DNA of 35,277 nt, taken from contig JAHFNJ010000010.1 in NCBI GenBank assembly GCA_023267375.1, forward strand, positions 1-35,277, written 5' to 3'. Source of the stretch: Candidatus Nomurabacteria bacterium (GTDB taxonomy: Bacteria; Patescibacteriota; Minisyncoccia; Phycocordibacterales; UBA9973). How positions within the stretch are numbered: position 1 is the stretch's first letter; each line of letters opens with the position of its first letter. The translations under genes and the position numbers were made by a program. The notes beneath the pieces were generated by a model. The model saw only the letters and a program-made list of their open reading frames with translations. It made no database searches and had not been told where the DNA came from. Positions 1 to 10,500 of the stretch are shown here, piece after piece.

Positions 1-1063
1 TTCCATCACCATTTGGATCTGCGCATCGTTGAATTCCTAAAATAACAGTGGAGGTAGGACCACTTCCGAAAGCATTCAATACTTTATATCCATACAACGT
101 TGCTCCAGGCGCGACACCACGAATCGAAACCGGGGTTGTTTTCCCAGTAGGAATAAATGTATCGTTCCCTGCGACAGTAGATGCGACGTGTGTCCCATGC
201 CCTTGATCATCAAAGGGGTCTGCATCATTATTTATAAAATCCCAGCCTCCTCGAACTTTACACGTGGAGCCAAAACATCCACCAAGTGATGGATGGGTAT
301 AATCAATACCCGTATCAATTACTCCTACTTTTATTCCAGAACCATCAAGGGTTACGCCATTTTGTGAAGTGTATTGCCATACTTGATCCGCATTTATTTG
401 TGGGACAGACTCAGTCAACGTTGCATGCATCATATAGTTTGGTGTGACACTTTCAACACCAGGAAGTGTCGAAAAAGTACTGATCGCCTCATCTACTGGA
501 ATATCCATAACAGCAAAGCCGTTCAACGCATCCGTATATTCGGTTGCTCGTGCAATCCCCTTATCTTTTTTATGAGCTTTAAAATCAAGCTGTTTATTAT
601 ATTTTTTTGAAAGCTCTTTATTGATTGCAATAATCGCCTTGGAATGTTCATTTTTTAGAGCCGATCGCTGCACTTGTGCATCTTTGTCTGCCTGTACACG
701 ACCCTTGCCTTTCTTTAGTGAATCACCAACAACACTAAAAGCAGACGGTGCGGTAAACTTTATAATAACCCCATTTGCAGCAGCATCATCTTCTTGAGGA
801 TCGTCAACTACCACTCGAGAACCACCGGCACCAATAGTTGGAAGTTCTGAAGCAGGAATCGGGTCTCCGAACTCTGCGCCAGTTGAATCGACAAGTCGTT
901 GTGGTTTCAAAAAAGCATTTTGGGATGAATTAGAATTTATATTTGCAGGCGAAGCGACGAGGTTTTGCCAAAGATTTTTTAATGTACCACCACCCGCAAA
1001 AACAGCGAGAAGTATAACAACAATGACTGCGCCTCCTAAAAAAACTGCATGTGATTTCTTCAT
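1..1063 (-). CDS. S8 family serine peptidase (subtilase), partial; C-terminal part lies beyond the left window edge
   Basis: Reverse-strand translation from ATG at 1063 reads MKKSHAVFLGGAVIVVILLAVFAGGG..., an I9-like propeptide region, then VGVIDTGIDYTHPSLG (Asp) and DDQGHGTHVASTVAG (His), ending ...IQRCADPNGDG at the window edge. Absent from the ORF track because it is open at the edge. Confidence 0.93.
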   Translation of the reverse strand, partial: MKKSHAVFLGGAVIVVILLAVFAGGGTLKNLWQNLVASPANINSNSSQNAFLKPQRLVDSTGAEFGDPIPASELPTIGAGGSRVVVDDPQEDDAAANGVIIKFTAPSAFSVVGDSLKKGKGRVQADKDAQVQRSALKNEHSKAIIAINKELSKKYNKQLDFKAHKKDKGIARATEYTDALNGFAVMDIPVDEAISTFSTLPGVESVTPNYMMHATLTESVPQINADQVWQYTSQNGVTLDGSGIKVGVIDTGIDYTHPSLGGCFGSTCKVRGGWDFINNDADPFDDQGHGTHVASTVAGNDTFIPTGKTTPVSIRGVAPGATLYGYKVLNAFGSGPTSTVILGIQRCADPNGDG

Positions 1064-1149
1064 GAAAAATAGTTTGTATTAACAATAATGAATAGTACCT
1101 ATAGTATAGAACTATATAGGTAATTCAGCACGAAACGCGTGTGGAAAAC

Positions 1150-1187
1150 AAAAAGTCTTCCGGTTGTAACCGAAAGACTTTTTGTTT
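1150..1187. terminator. Rho-independent terminator hairpin
   Basis: aaagtcttccggtt-gt-aaccgaaagacttt with A/T-rich flanks. Confidence 0.8.
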
Positions 1188-1206
1188 CTAATTTATTGGC
1201 AAATAT

Positions 1207-2439
1207 CTAGAATGCCCCTAATCCTTTTGGGGTACCCAACCCTGTTGGGCCATCAAAACCAGTAACTCCACTACATAAATATGTAGGATTACAAACCCCA
1301 TTCGAGCCAGAAACAATATCACGTAGAGTAGAAAGAGAATATTTTGTGTATGGAAGCGATGCTGCTTGCACAGTAGTCGGAACATCCGCCGCAAGTGCAT
1401 ACACTCCTGCAATAATCGGCGCAGCTAAACTTGTGCCGCCCACCTTAAACCATCCGGTCTGACCACTATACTTAACACTATTATAAACAGCGGCGCCTGT
1501 TGCAGGATCTGCAACCGCAGAAACATCAGCAACAGTACGGTTTATACAACCAGTATCATGTTGCCATGATGGCTTAACTTCATAAGCACTGCACCCACTT
1601 CCCGCCCCACTCCAAGCAACCTCATTCACTTGTGAACTATTTTTTATAGTAAGCGTCGTACCACCAACAGAAGTCACATACGGAGAAGCTGCTGGGTACT
1701 GCACGCCGTACCCACTGTCTCCAGAAGACGCGACTATGGCAATACCAGGATGATTGAAGTGTGAATTAAAAGTAGACTGCGTCGAAAATTCTCCAGCACC
1801 CCATGAATTTGAAATGACTGTTGCACCGGAAGCTACTGCTTGATCCACAGCCTCAGCAAGCGCGTTGAATCCATTATCATCAGCTTCAACTAAGAGAATG
1901 CTGCAGTTTTGACACATCGCATGAGCGACCTCAACATCCATAGCTATTTCAAGTGCCCAACCAGCGTTTGCTATTGGATATGCAGTTCCGCCACGCTGAT
2001 CAATTTTTGAGAAACAAGGAAAAGCTGAAGCGGCAACTGGCCCAGAACAGACTGGGAGTATAGGGAGATTAAATTGCTTACTATAGGTCGTTAGATCGGA
2101 AGCAATTGTTGGATGATCATAGGCGTCCACAATTGCGATGATTTGTTTTTTTGAAGTAGTTATTGTAGCTGTATATGCCGTATGAAGATCTTGCGGGGAA
2201 AGACCATTTGGTTTTGTTGATTTTACCGGCGCGCCATTCTTATCCGCAACCACACGCGCATGACAACGTGCGCCATCGTGCTCCTGTTGCCCACCACCCG
2301 GACAGACAGGCTTGTGACTTTCCGCCACAGATTGACCGAATGTGTTGTCAGCGGAAACAGAAACAACCCCTACTGAAAGAGTGCTGAAAATAATAGCTAG
2401 TGATAAAAACCCTCCAAGAATGTTTTTATATATATTCAT
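1207..2439 (-). CDS. S53 family peptidase (sedolisin-like), secreted, without the long pro-kumamolisin prodomain
   Basis: N-terminal signal sequence; IAIVDAYDHPTIASDL, WALEIAMDVEVAHAMCQNCSILLVEADD (Glu/Asp), ATVISNSWGAGE, GGTSLAAPIIAGV (Ser). Confidence 0.92.
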   Translation of the reverse strand: MNIYKNILGGFLSLAIIFSTLSVGVVSVSADNTFGQSVAESHKPVCPGGGQQEHDGARCHARVVADKNGAPVKSTKPNGLSPQDLHTAYTATITTSKKQIIAIVDAYDHPTIASDLTTYSKQFNLPILPVCSGPVAASAFPCFSKIDQRGGTAYPIANAGWALEIAMDVEVAHAMCQNCSILLVEADDNGFNALAEAVDQAVASGATVISNSWGAGEFSTQSTFNSHFNHPGIAIVASSGDSGYGVQYPAASPYVTSVGGTTLTIKNSSQVNEVAWSGAGSGCSAYEVKPSWQHDTGCINRTVADVSAVADPATGAAVYNSVKYSGQTGWFKVGGTSLAAPIIAGVYALAADVPTTVQAASLPYTKYSLSTLRDIVSGSNGVCNPTYLCSGVTGFDGPTGLGTPKGLGAF

Positions 2440-2482
2440 ATGCGCCGAATTATACTCTTTTTAATGATAAATGTCAATAGTA

Positions 2483-2518
2483 CACAAAACCCCATTATTC
2501 ATGGGGTTTTGTGTTTTT
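2483..2518 (-). terminator. Rho-independent terminator-like hairpin
   Basis: cacaaaacccca-ttattca-tggggttttgtg. Confidence 0.7.
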
Positions 2519-2536
2519 TCCCTATTTAGACAACCA

Positions 2537-5500
2537 CTACTTTGTTACGGTCTTCGAAACAGTTGTACTTAGGTTTGCGGTCGAGATCGCTGTTGCTGAT
2601 AAGACATGGTTACCAACTGAGAGATTTTTAACATTCACCGTATAGGAACATGTTGTGACAGCTGTACATGTTTGCTTAAGGACAGTATCGACATAGAGCT
2701 TAATTGATGAGATTCCCTGTGCACTTGTCGCAGTTGCAGTAAACTTCACGTTTCCATTTGCTGGAACAGTTGATGAAGTCGGGGATGTAATAGTTACTGT
2801 TGGTGAAGATGGTGCGGCGTTGACGACATTCACCGTAACCGTACTGGTACTTGCATTGTTAGATGGATCATATGCTTTTGCAGATATTGTGTGTGATCCA
2901 TTTGCAACTGCCGTAGAATTCCAAGTAGTACTATATGGGGCTGTTGTATCAGTTGCAATTAGGGTTGTCGTATCACGATAGAATTCAACCTTGGAAACGA
3001 CGCCACTGTTATCAGAGGCATTTGCAGATACAGCGACTGAGCCTGAGACAGTTGCATTGTTTGCGGGTGCGGTTAGAGAAACTGTTGGATTGGCTGTATC
3101 AGGGACAGCATTTGAAACTGTTACGGTAATCTGACTCGATGTTGCAGAATTACCAGAAACATCAAAAGCTTTTGCGGTCAGTGAGTACGAACCATTTACT
3201 ACTTGAGTCGTATCCCAGGTATACATATATGGGGAATTTGTTGAGGCGCCCAATAAGTTTGAGCCTTGGTAGAATTCAACCTTGGAAACAACCCCACTAT
3301 CATCAGAGGCATTCGCGGATACTGTAACTGAACCTGAGACAGTTGCATTGTTTGCAGGCTGTGTTAAGTACACGGATGGAGGAGTTGTGTCTTTAGGTAC
3401 AGTTCCTCCATCGTACGCAACACCAAATGGTAGTCCGAAATTATATTCAACAGTTGCACCAGTACTATCAATTCCGTTTATCTTAAATGCATACACTTTA
3501 CCAGCAGTAGTGACTGGTATAGTTCCTGAATATTCACCACCCGAATTGGTGAGTGAAATATTTTGCCACATACCACCATCAATTGAAACTTGAGCAGTTA
3601 TCGATGACATTGTTTCTGTAATTTCTCCATTTAGATAACTGGTCCATGTAGAAACTGGCTCAATAATAAATTTAAGAACATTTGTTTGAGATGGGTCAAT
3701 TACTTCCTGTGGCATGTTTTTAGACCAAAACTGTATGCGTTTCAAAGCAGGAGGTGTTTTTGTTCTTGCCGTATCAAGCACTCCGTAACTGTTTTTGAGA
3801 GGACCAACGAAATGAGAATTTGTAGTCAGTGGAAAAATCTTACCAGCGATGGAATACTGGCCGCTCAACGCAAAATCATATACTGATAATTCTGGGTCTG
3901 TGCCTTTTACTAATTCAATGAAAGACTCCGCAGGATTGAAAGTAGACACGAGAGTTCCTGTTTTTACGATTTGATTATTACGGTTGAATGTATAATTTGC
4001 AGATGAATTCGGGAAGGTGTTCCAATAAGCCACTGTACCATCAGAAAATCGTAGCGGGCCCGTACGTGCTTGATTAGGATAATATTCAAGAGCTCCAAAT
4101 CCCCAACGAGTAGCATCGAAGACTGGCCCAAGTCCAAATGTCATTGGTCGAGATGGAGGAATTACATCAAATCCATAATATGACCACTCTTTGGCAGGAT
4201 TAATATCTCCAATAGTAGTGTTGTATAGAGGAAGGTTTTGTGTGTATGTCATGTTTGTCCCAGCATGATAATAGAATGGTGGTGTAGCAACGTACGGGTT
4301 ACTGTTCTTATCATCATTGCTATATGCATATATCAAACCCCATACATTTCCTTGATGATCAACCGTCGCTGGTGAATCAGCGAAGTTTTGATAGTTGTAA
4401 AACTCCAAGGTAAACTCAGGGGCTGTATATATTGGGTTACCAGAAGACACCATAGGGGTTTGGAATCCATACAACCACATATTATTTGGTGCTTCGAATG
4501 ATTTTCTATGTACTTGCAGTGGCATCCCAACATGAAACACTATCTGGTATAGATTACTGAGATGATTAACTAGTTTTTGTTTTACTATCTGGGTCGCAGT
4601 ATTTGAAAGAGTATAACTTTTATCCACACCAGAGAGTGTATATGTGGCCATGCCTATACCATCTAACTTAGCCAATCCTGCAGAGAAGATAGTACTTGTT
4701 GGAACCGTATTTGTTTTTACAACGAGCGATGGAGTTGTGTTCCCAGAACTAACCATGAATGAAGTGCCGAATCCTCGATGGGTAAACATATAACTTGCCT
4801 CGCCATAATACTGAGAACCATCAGCCCATGTCGGTGTCATTGTTATAGAATTTATTGCATCAGATACTTTTGTTGAAAGCGTGAGACCAGAATCTGGAAT
4901 TGTTACCGAATTATGAAGCACATAGACATCATTCTTAAATACGGCATCAAAATCCCATGGCCCAGCTTTTGTTACAAGTAGTTTTGTAGATGGAGGAAAT
5001 GTATTTATTGTACTTTGAGCTCCAGTGTCCAGATCAGTAACAATTACCAAGTAAGGGGCTTCGCCTACACCATAATCTAATACTACTTGATACCCACGGA
5101 AGAAGCTCATTGGTATTGAAGTGTTCTGAGTTGCGTTCGTGATTGAAAGCGAACCAGAATACTGACCGGTATTGCCTATAATTACCGGAGAAGTGACCGT
5201 CACCACGACTGTCTTTGATTCACCTGGGGCAAAAGTTATTGTTTCTGAAGTTTGCCCATCAATTTTAGAAACATACCCAGGGTTAACTCCGCCATTTTTA
5301 CAACAATCAGGAGTTACTGTTACAGTCACAGGAGCATCACTCATTGAATTTGTAAGCACCATTGTTTTTGTGAAAGAAGCAGGTTGCCCTGGACTAATTG
5401 TGCCAAAATCAATACTTGCAACATTTGATTTTACTTTTCCGGCAATATTGATACTTACCCCAAACGTCGCTGGGTTTGTAGGAGTAGTAATATTTACAGT

Positions 5501-7411
5501 TCCTTGAACCAAACTTGGAGTTAGGGCAAGGGTGTGGTCAATACTTGCTTCTATTGTTATTGTTTTCTTTTCACCTGGAGCAAAAGAGAGTTGTGTAATC
5601 GGATTTCCATTATTTTTTAATACAACAGATACCCCGGCTGGTGTTCCAATTTTTGAATATGAAACCTGAGACACGTACGCTTGTGAAGTATTGTTAGTGA
5701 CAGATATTAGTTTGGTGAGTACTGCATTTTTTGAAGTAACAGGGTCATCTATTTTTGCAGGAAGTCCTTCAACAAAGAAGGAGTTTGATGGATACCCAAG
5801 TGTTGCAAATATCTTAGGGACACTCACCATACCCGAGCCTTGTGCATATTTAGGCTGTACAAGGTCTGTTGCATTGCTCATCAGAGCATCTTTAACTTCA
5901 CTTGGAGTTAGGTATGGGAATGCTTCGCGAACAATAGCTGCAACACCTGCGATATGCGGAGTTGCCATAGAGGTACCGGAAATCATGAAATGACTTCCTT
6001 GCCCACATGCAGTAAATGTAGGAAACGAACTGAAGAGAGGAAAGGCTGCACAAATTTTTACCCCTGGTGCAGTAATATCAGGTTTTTGCAGTGTTTGAAC
6101 AACTCCATCTTTATCCGTCCAAGTAACAGGTCCTCGTGAAGAAAAGTTTGCAATCGGCGAACTACAGGTACCATCTGCTAGTTGAGATGTTTTACATCCT
6201 GCAGCAACAGTTAGTGCTTTACGTGCCGTACCCGGACTACCAATAGTGTTTTGATTAGGACCAGCATTCCCTGCAGCAATCGCAAAAAAAACTCCTAAAT
6301 CTGTAGCATTATCGATAGCTTGAGATGTTGCATCATCTGGATTACCTGGGCCGCCAAGACTCATTGAACAAACATCAAGATGATCTACAGGGTTCCCATT
6401 TCCATCAGGATCTGCACAACGTTCAATACCTAAAATTACGTTACTAGTAAAACCTCCTCCCCCAGCATCCAAAACTTTATATGAATAAATCTTTGCGCCT
6501 GGAGCGACACCAGGAAGCGGTTGCGTGGTTTTACCATCCATAGAGGTAAGAGTTCCATTCCCTGCTATCGTTGATGAAACGTGAGTGCCATGAAAATGAT
6601 CATCCATTGGATCAGCGTCATTATTCACGTAATCCCACCCGCCGACAACCTTACAATTTGAACCAAAACATCTACCTAAGTCAGGATGGGTGTAGTCTAT
6701 CCCCGTATCAATAACTCCAACTCGCATACCAGAACCATCAAGTGGCAACGTCCCATTCCCAACATAATGAGTCCATGCATCATCTGCCCCAATTTGATGA
6801 ACAGACTCAAACAAATCTGTTTTAACAACGGTATTTTCTGAAATACTTGCTACCTCGGGGAGGTTTGCGAGTTTTGATTTTATATTTTCAAATGTATCAT
6901 CTTTAATGACTATCGCATTTAAAGCAAGGTCATGTTCTTCAATACGAAGAAATCCTTTCTTCTTTCCCTTACCCGCAGTAAATGTTTTCCCTAAAGCCTT
7001 CTCTGCTTTATTTTTAAAAGTAGAATGGAGTGTAGCTATTTCCTGTTTTCGTTTTGCAATTTCTGGAGTGTTAGCATTTGCCTTTGGATTATTTTTGAAA
7101 TTTTTCGAGAGCGGGTCTCCTTTAAGAACAACGATTGCCCCACGCGAATCAGTATCCAACTGGTCATCTATAATAAATGCATCGTATTTTGGAGACATGG
7201 CTACATTATTCGATTTGAATAATGTTTTTCCACCAATAATAATATGTGGTTCGCCTGGAGCAAAAGATACCCCCATTTTATCGAAAGCGGAAACAGCAGC
7301 AGCCTCTTGGTTATTTTTATTCTTGTTAAAAATACCTGCAATTCCTGCAATAACGATAATCAAAACGACTACAAAGACCACTTTCAATTTGTTATTTTTC
7401 ATACAATACAA
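2537..7411 (-). CDS. Large secreted S8 subtilase (1624 aa) with C-terminal tandem Ig-like domains
   Basis: N-terminal TM/signal; VGVIDTGIDYTHPDLG, HGTHVSSTIAG, ISGTSMATPHIAGVAAI triad motifs; tail repeats P-x-V-x-L-T-x-PANNATVSGSV...SGVVSKVEFY. Confidence 0.95.
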   Translation of the reverse strand: MYCMKNNKLKVVFVVVLIIVIAGIAGIFNKNKNNQEAAAVSAFDKMGVSFAPGEPHIIIGGKTLFKSNNVAMSPKYDAFIIDDQLDTDSRGAIVVLKGDPLSKNFKNNPKANANTPEIAKRKQEIATLHSTFKNKAEKALGKTFTAGKGKKKGFLRIEEHDLALNAIVIKDDTFENIKSKLANLPEVASISENTVVKTDLFESVHQIGADDAWTHYVGNGTLPLDGSGMRVGVIDTGIDYTHPDLGRCFGSNCKVVGGWDYVNNDADPMDDHFHGTHVSSTIAGNGTLTSMDGKTTQPLPGVAPGAKIYSYKVLDAGGGGFTSNVILGIERCADPDGNGNPVDHLDVCSMSLGGPGNPDDATSQAIDNATDLGVFFAIAAGNAGPNQNTIGSPGTARKALTVAAGCKTSQLADGTCSSPIANFSSRGPVTWTDKDGVVQTLQKPDITAPGVKICAAFPLFSSFPTFTACGQGSHFMISGTSMATPHIAGVAAIVREAFPYLTPSEVKDALMSNATDLVQPKYAQGSGMVSVPKIFATLGYPSNSFFVEGLPAKIDDPVTSKNAVLTKLISVTNNTSQAYVSQVSYSKIGTPAGVSVVLKNNGNPITQLSFAPGEKKTITIEASIDHTLALTPSLVQGTVNITTPTNPATFGVSINIAGKVKSNVASIDFGTISPGQPASFTKTMVLTNSMSDAPVTVTVTPDCCKNGGVNPGYVSKIDGQTSETITFAPGESKTVVVTVTSPVIIGNTGQYSGSLSITNATQNTSIPMSFFRGYQVVLDYGVGEAPYLVIVTDLDTGAQSTINTFPPSTKLLVTKAGPWDFDAVFKNDVYVLHNSVTIPDSGLTLSTKVSDAINSITMTPTWADGSQYYGEASYMFTHRGFGTSFMVSSGNTTPSLVVKTNTVPTSTIFSAGLAKLDGIGMATYTLSGVDKSYTLSNTATQIVKQKLVNHLSNLYQIVFHVGMPLQVHRKSFEAPNNMWLYGFQTPMVSSGNPIYTAPEFTLEFYNYQNFADSPATVDHQGNVWGLIYAYSNDDKNSNPYVATPPFYYHAGTNMTYTQNLPLYNTTIGDINPAKEWSYYGFDVIPPSRPMTFGLGPVFDATRWGFGALEYYPNQARTGPLRFSDGTVAYWNTFPNSSANYTFNRNNQIVKTGTLVSTFNPAESFIELVKGTDPELSVYDFALSGQYSIAGKIFPLTTNSHFVGPLKNSYGVLDTARTKTPPALKRIQFWSKNMPQEVIDPSQTNVLKFIIEPVSTWTSYLNGEITETMSSITAQVSIDGGMWQNISLTNSGGEYSGTIPVTTAGKVYAFKINGIDSTGATVEYNFGLPFGVAYDGGTVPKDTTPPSVYLTQPANNATVSGSVTVSANASDDSGVVSKVEFYQGSNLLGASTNSPYMYTWDTTQVVNGSYSLTAKAFDVSGNSATSSQITVTVSNAVPDTANPTVSLTAPANNATVSGSVAVSANASDNSGVVSKVEFYRDTTTLIATDTTAPYSTTWNSTAVANGSHTISAKAYDPSNNASTSTVTVNVVNAAPSSPTVTITSPTSSTVPANGNVKFTATATSAQGISSIKLYVDTVLKQTCTAVTTCSYTVNVKNLSVGNHVLSATAISTANLSTTVSKTVTK
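2981..3355. repeat. Tandem 291-nt direct repeat (Ig-like domain duplication) in the S8 subtilase
   Basis: gaattcaaccttggaaac...cctgagacagttgcattgtttgc occurs at 2981-3064 and 3272-3355 with few differences. Confidence 0.88.
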
Positions 7412-7497
7412 ACAGCTACTAAATTAATAAATATATAACGAAACTCCTTTTATTATATATGGCTTAGATTATGATAGCCAGATACTTATGTGAATAA

Positions 7498-7530
7498 AAA
7501 AAACACCCCCTACTCGAGGGGGTGTTTTTC
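7498..7530 (-). terminator. Terminator between the two large S8 genes
   Basis: aaaacaccccctactcgagggggtgtttttc. Confidence 0.8.
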
Positions 7531-7543
7531 ACTCTATCATGAA

Positions 7544-10500
7544 CTACTTTGTTACGATCTTTGAAACAATTGTTTGCAACCCAGATTTATTTGTCGCTGT
7601 CACTGATAACGTATGAGAGCCAGCCGAGACTCCCTTCATGCTCCATGTATAGCTACATGTCGTCACGTTAGAACAAGTCTGCTTGAGGGCATTATCAATT
7701 GAAAGTGTAATCGAAATGATACTTGAAGAATCTGATGCAGTAGCAGTGAATTTAACACTGCCACCCTTAGGAAGGGCTGTGGATGTTGGGCTAGTAATGT
7801 TAGTTGTTGGATATGCCTGAGTGGTATTAGCAACAGCCACCGATACAACACTAGAAGTACTTGAGTTACCAGCCACGTCAAAAGCTTTCACGGTCAAACT
7901 ATATGTACCATTTGGGAAACTTCCATTTTTAGTATCCCAGACAATACTATATGGGGCTGTTGTATCAGTTCCAAGTAATTTTGCGCCTGCATAAAACTCG
8001 ACAGTAGTAATACCACTTCCACCAACATTATCAATAGCATTAGCAGTTACTGTAACCGCTGCCCCAGAAACCGTAGCTCCATTCGTTGGAGCAGTCAAGG
8101 AAACAGTTGGAGGAATTGTGTCAGGAGGAGTTCCCCCAGTTATAACTGTCCCCTTTGGTACCTGGAATTGATACGACAACGTATTCCCTGCTCCATCAAT
8201 GGCTTCAATCTTAAACCCATAAAGTGAGGTCGTTGTATTAGTAACAACAGTTGTAGTCGATATACCACTTGCTGTATTTATGGAAAGTGGAATCCATGTT
8301 ACCCCTCCATCGATGCTTTGAGATGCTTTGACTGACACAACGCTATCTGTGCCATATATAAAATCTGTATAACAACCTTCTGCTGTTGTTCCTGTTATTT
8401 TAGGATTCGGATTGATTTCAAATGAAATCAAGTTTGTAGTCGTTGGATCAATAACCGACTGCCATAACCCACCAGAGATGAGGTTTAATTTTGCTATATA
8501 TGGAGGATTTTCATCAACTGGATTAGTTTGGTACGACGCTTTGCTTACAATTGGGAATGTTACTGTAGTTTTAGATTCTGTAGGAATGGAATTTATTGTT
8601 GTTGTTTTTATTGCAGTAAATTCGTAGGTGCCTGGTGTGATCGGATCAGTTGGGAAACGGTAATTCATATAATTACTCGTCCAATCAGTAGTTTCATTTA
8701 TCTTACCTTGATCAACAACTTGTCCATTGAGCTTTAATGAATACGAGACTGGAAGCTCAGCAAGATTGATAGCACTCCCACTGTTTCCATTATAGAGCCA
8801 TTCATATGATAGGCCTCCAAAGGAATGGAATGGAGAGGAAGATCCATAGCTTGAGTAGTACCCTCCAGCACCACGTGCCTTCCCTATATAGCATGAATTG
8901 ATCCAGTCACGATTGTCTGCATAATTCACAAATTTTCCAGAATCCACAATCGGACCTTCGCCAACATAGAGAGTGTTGTTAGGAGGAAGGTCCAACTTCC
9001 AATTAGCATATTTATTAGCAAATAACCCATCAATATTTCGGTACACGTTGCCTTGTTTCCAAGCATAGGCCACAGTTTTTCCTAAATACAAATCAACAGT
9101 TTGATATATTGGATTTATATAGTCCCAGCCACCCCCTGGATCAGTTCCTAGACCAAAATAGACAGACGGATAAATATCGTGTGTACTCGTCGGAGGGGTA
9201 ACTTGTGTATTTGCATAAGAATAGACTGCAATAGGCGCACTAGTCATTGTTACTGGAATAAAGAGATCTTTATGCGGAGCTGGTACCGAACATGCTGCGA
9301 CTCTCCCATCAGCCGTTGGGCAAATTGCCGGATACAGATACACTGTTTTCCCATAATTTTTGTTTGTAGTTGTATATAAGTTTCGGACACCAAAATCAGT
9401 TATCGTATTCCCAAAAATATAATCATGTGAAAGACCATCTTCAATCTGATACATAAAAGTAGACAACCAACGCCCCGTCGGGTTTCCTGATGTACCAGTT
9501 ATTTGCATCTTAACATTACTATCAAATGCATTAATCCAAAAAGTAGGATTTATAATTTCAGCTCCATTTACGGCCCCTCCAATTGTGACATAGGAAGTAT
9601 TTGGAACTACTGCAGAAATATCTGCAAGTGTCAGTAAATATCCTCCGACACCAATAGTACCATCGGGATTTGTTGGATTCATCCTTACTTTATATATGGC
9701 ATCAGTATAGGTAAGATTCACAGAAGATGTCACCCCTCGCTGTATAATAAATTTAGCATTGGTAAAACCTGGCCAAGATGGGAAAACAAGGAAATTGTAC
9801 GGGCCAGGAATAGTTGTGTACATTTTTTGTGTCGTATTTGATGTTGGGCAATAGTACTGAAGCAGTGCTTCATTTTTTGTATAGATATTCATACAACCAC
9901 CAGCCAAATCTCCATAGGTCATTGTGACGACGTACCCTTTAAAGAAGCTAAAAGGAATAACCACCGTTTCAAGTGGAGATGCAAGTGTGAAACTCCCTGT
10001 ATACCAGCCATCAGGAACAATTGAATTATCTGCCGTAATTGAAAATGTTATTGGAAGGGTCGCACCTTTTGGTAGAACAAGGGTCGCAACCGATGGAGTA
10101 ATAGTAACTCCAGGTATAGATGTTGATGAAACAACGTAAGAGGTGGCGGTATCTGTGAGTGTATTCCTAAAATTAATTATTTTTTGAGTACTCCAGGTAG
10201 GTAGATCTTTATTGTCTCCAGGAAGTTCCACTGATGCAACGTCTGAAATCAATCGATTCTGAATATTAATTCTCATACCAAAAACAATATTCCCTGAACT
10301 TGAGGAGAGTGTTACCACACCATTTACAGATTGTGGGGAAGAAACAACTGAGTGATTTATTGTTGTTGTAATTACAAGATTCGCAGTGCCTCCAACTGGA
10401 ATTGTAAGTGAACTTGGACTAAAGGTAACTTTTATTCCTGGATCTAAAATGCTTGTTGATGGTGTGAAAGTAATACTGGTCGTAGAAACGTTTTTAATGG

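Noticed and set aside
374-610. 78 aa plus-strand ORF
   Set aside because: Lies antisense within the truncated S8 subtilase, which has strong catalytic motifs; no recognisable product.
2981-3355. Direct repeats as a possible mobile element or CRISPR-like array
   Set aside because: They are 291-nt in-frame Ig-like domain repeats inside a coding gene, explained by domain duplication.
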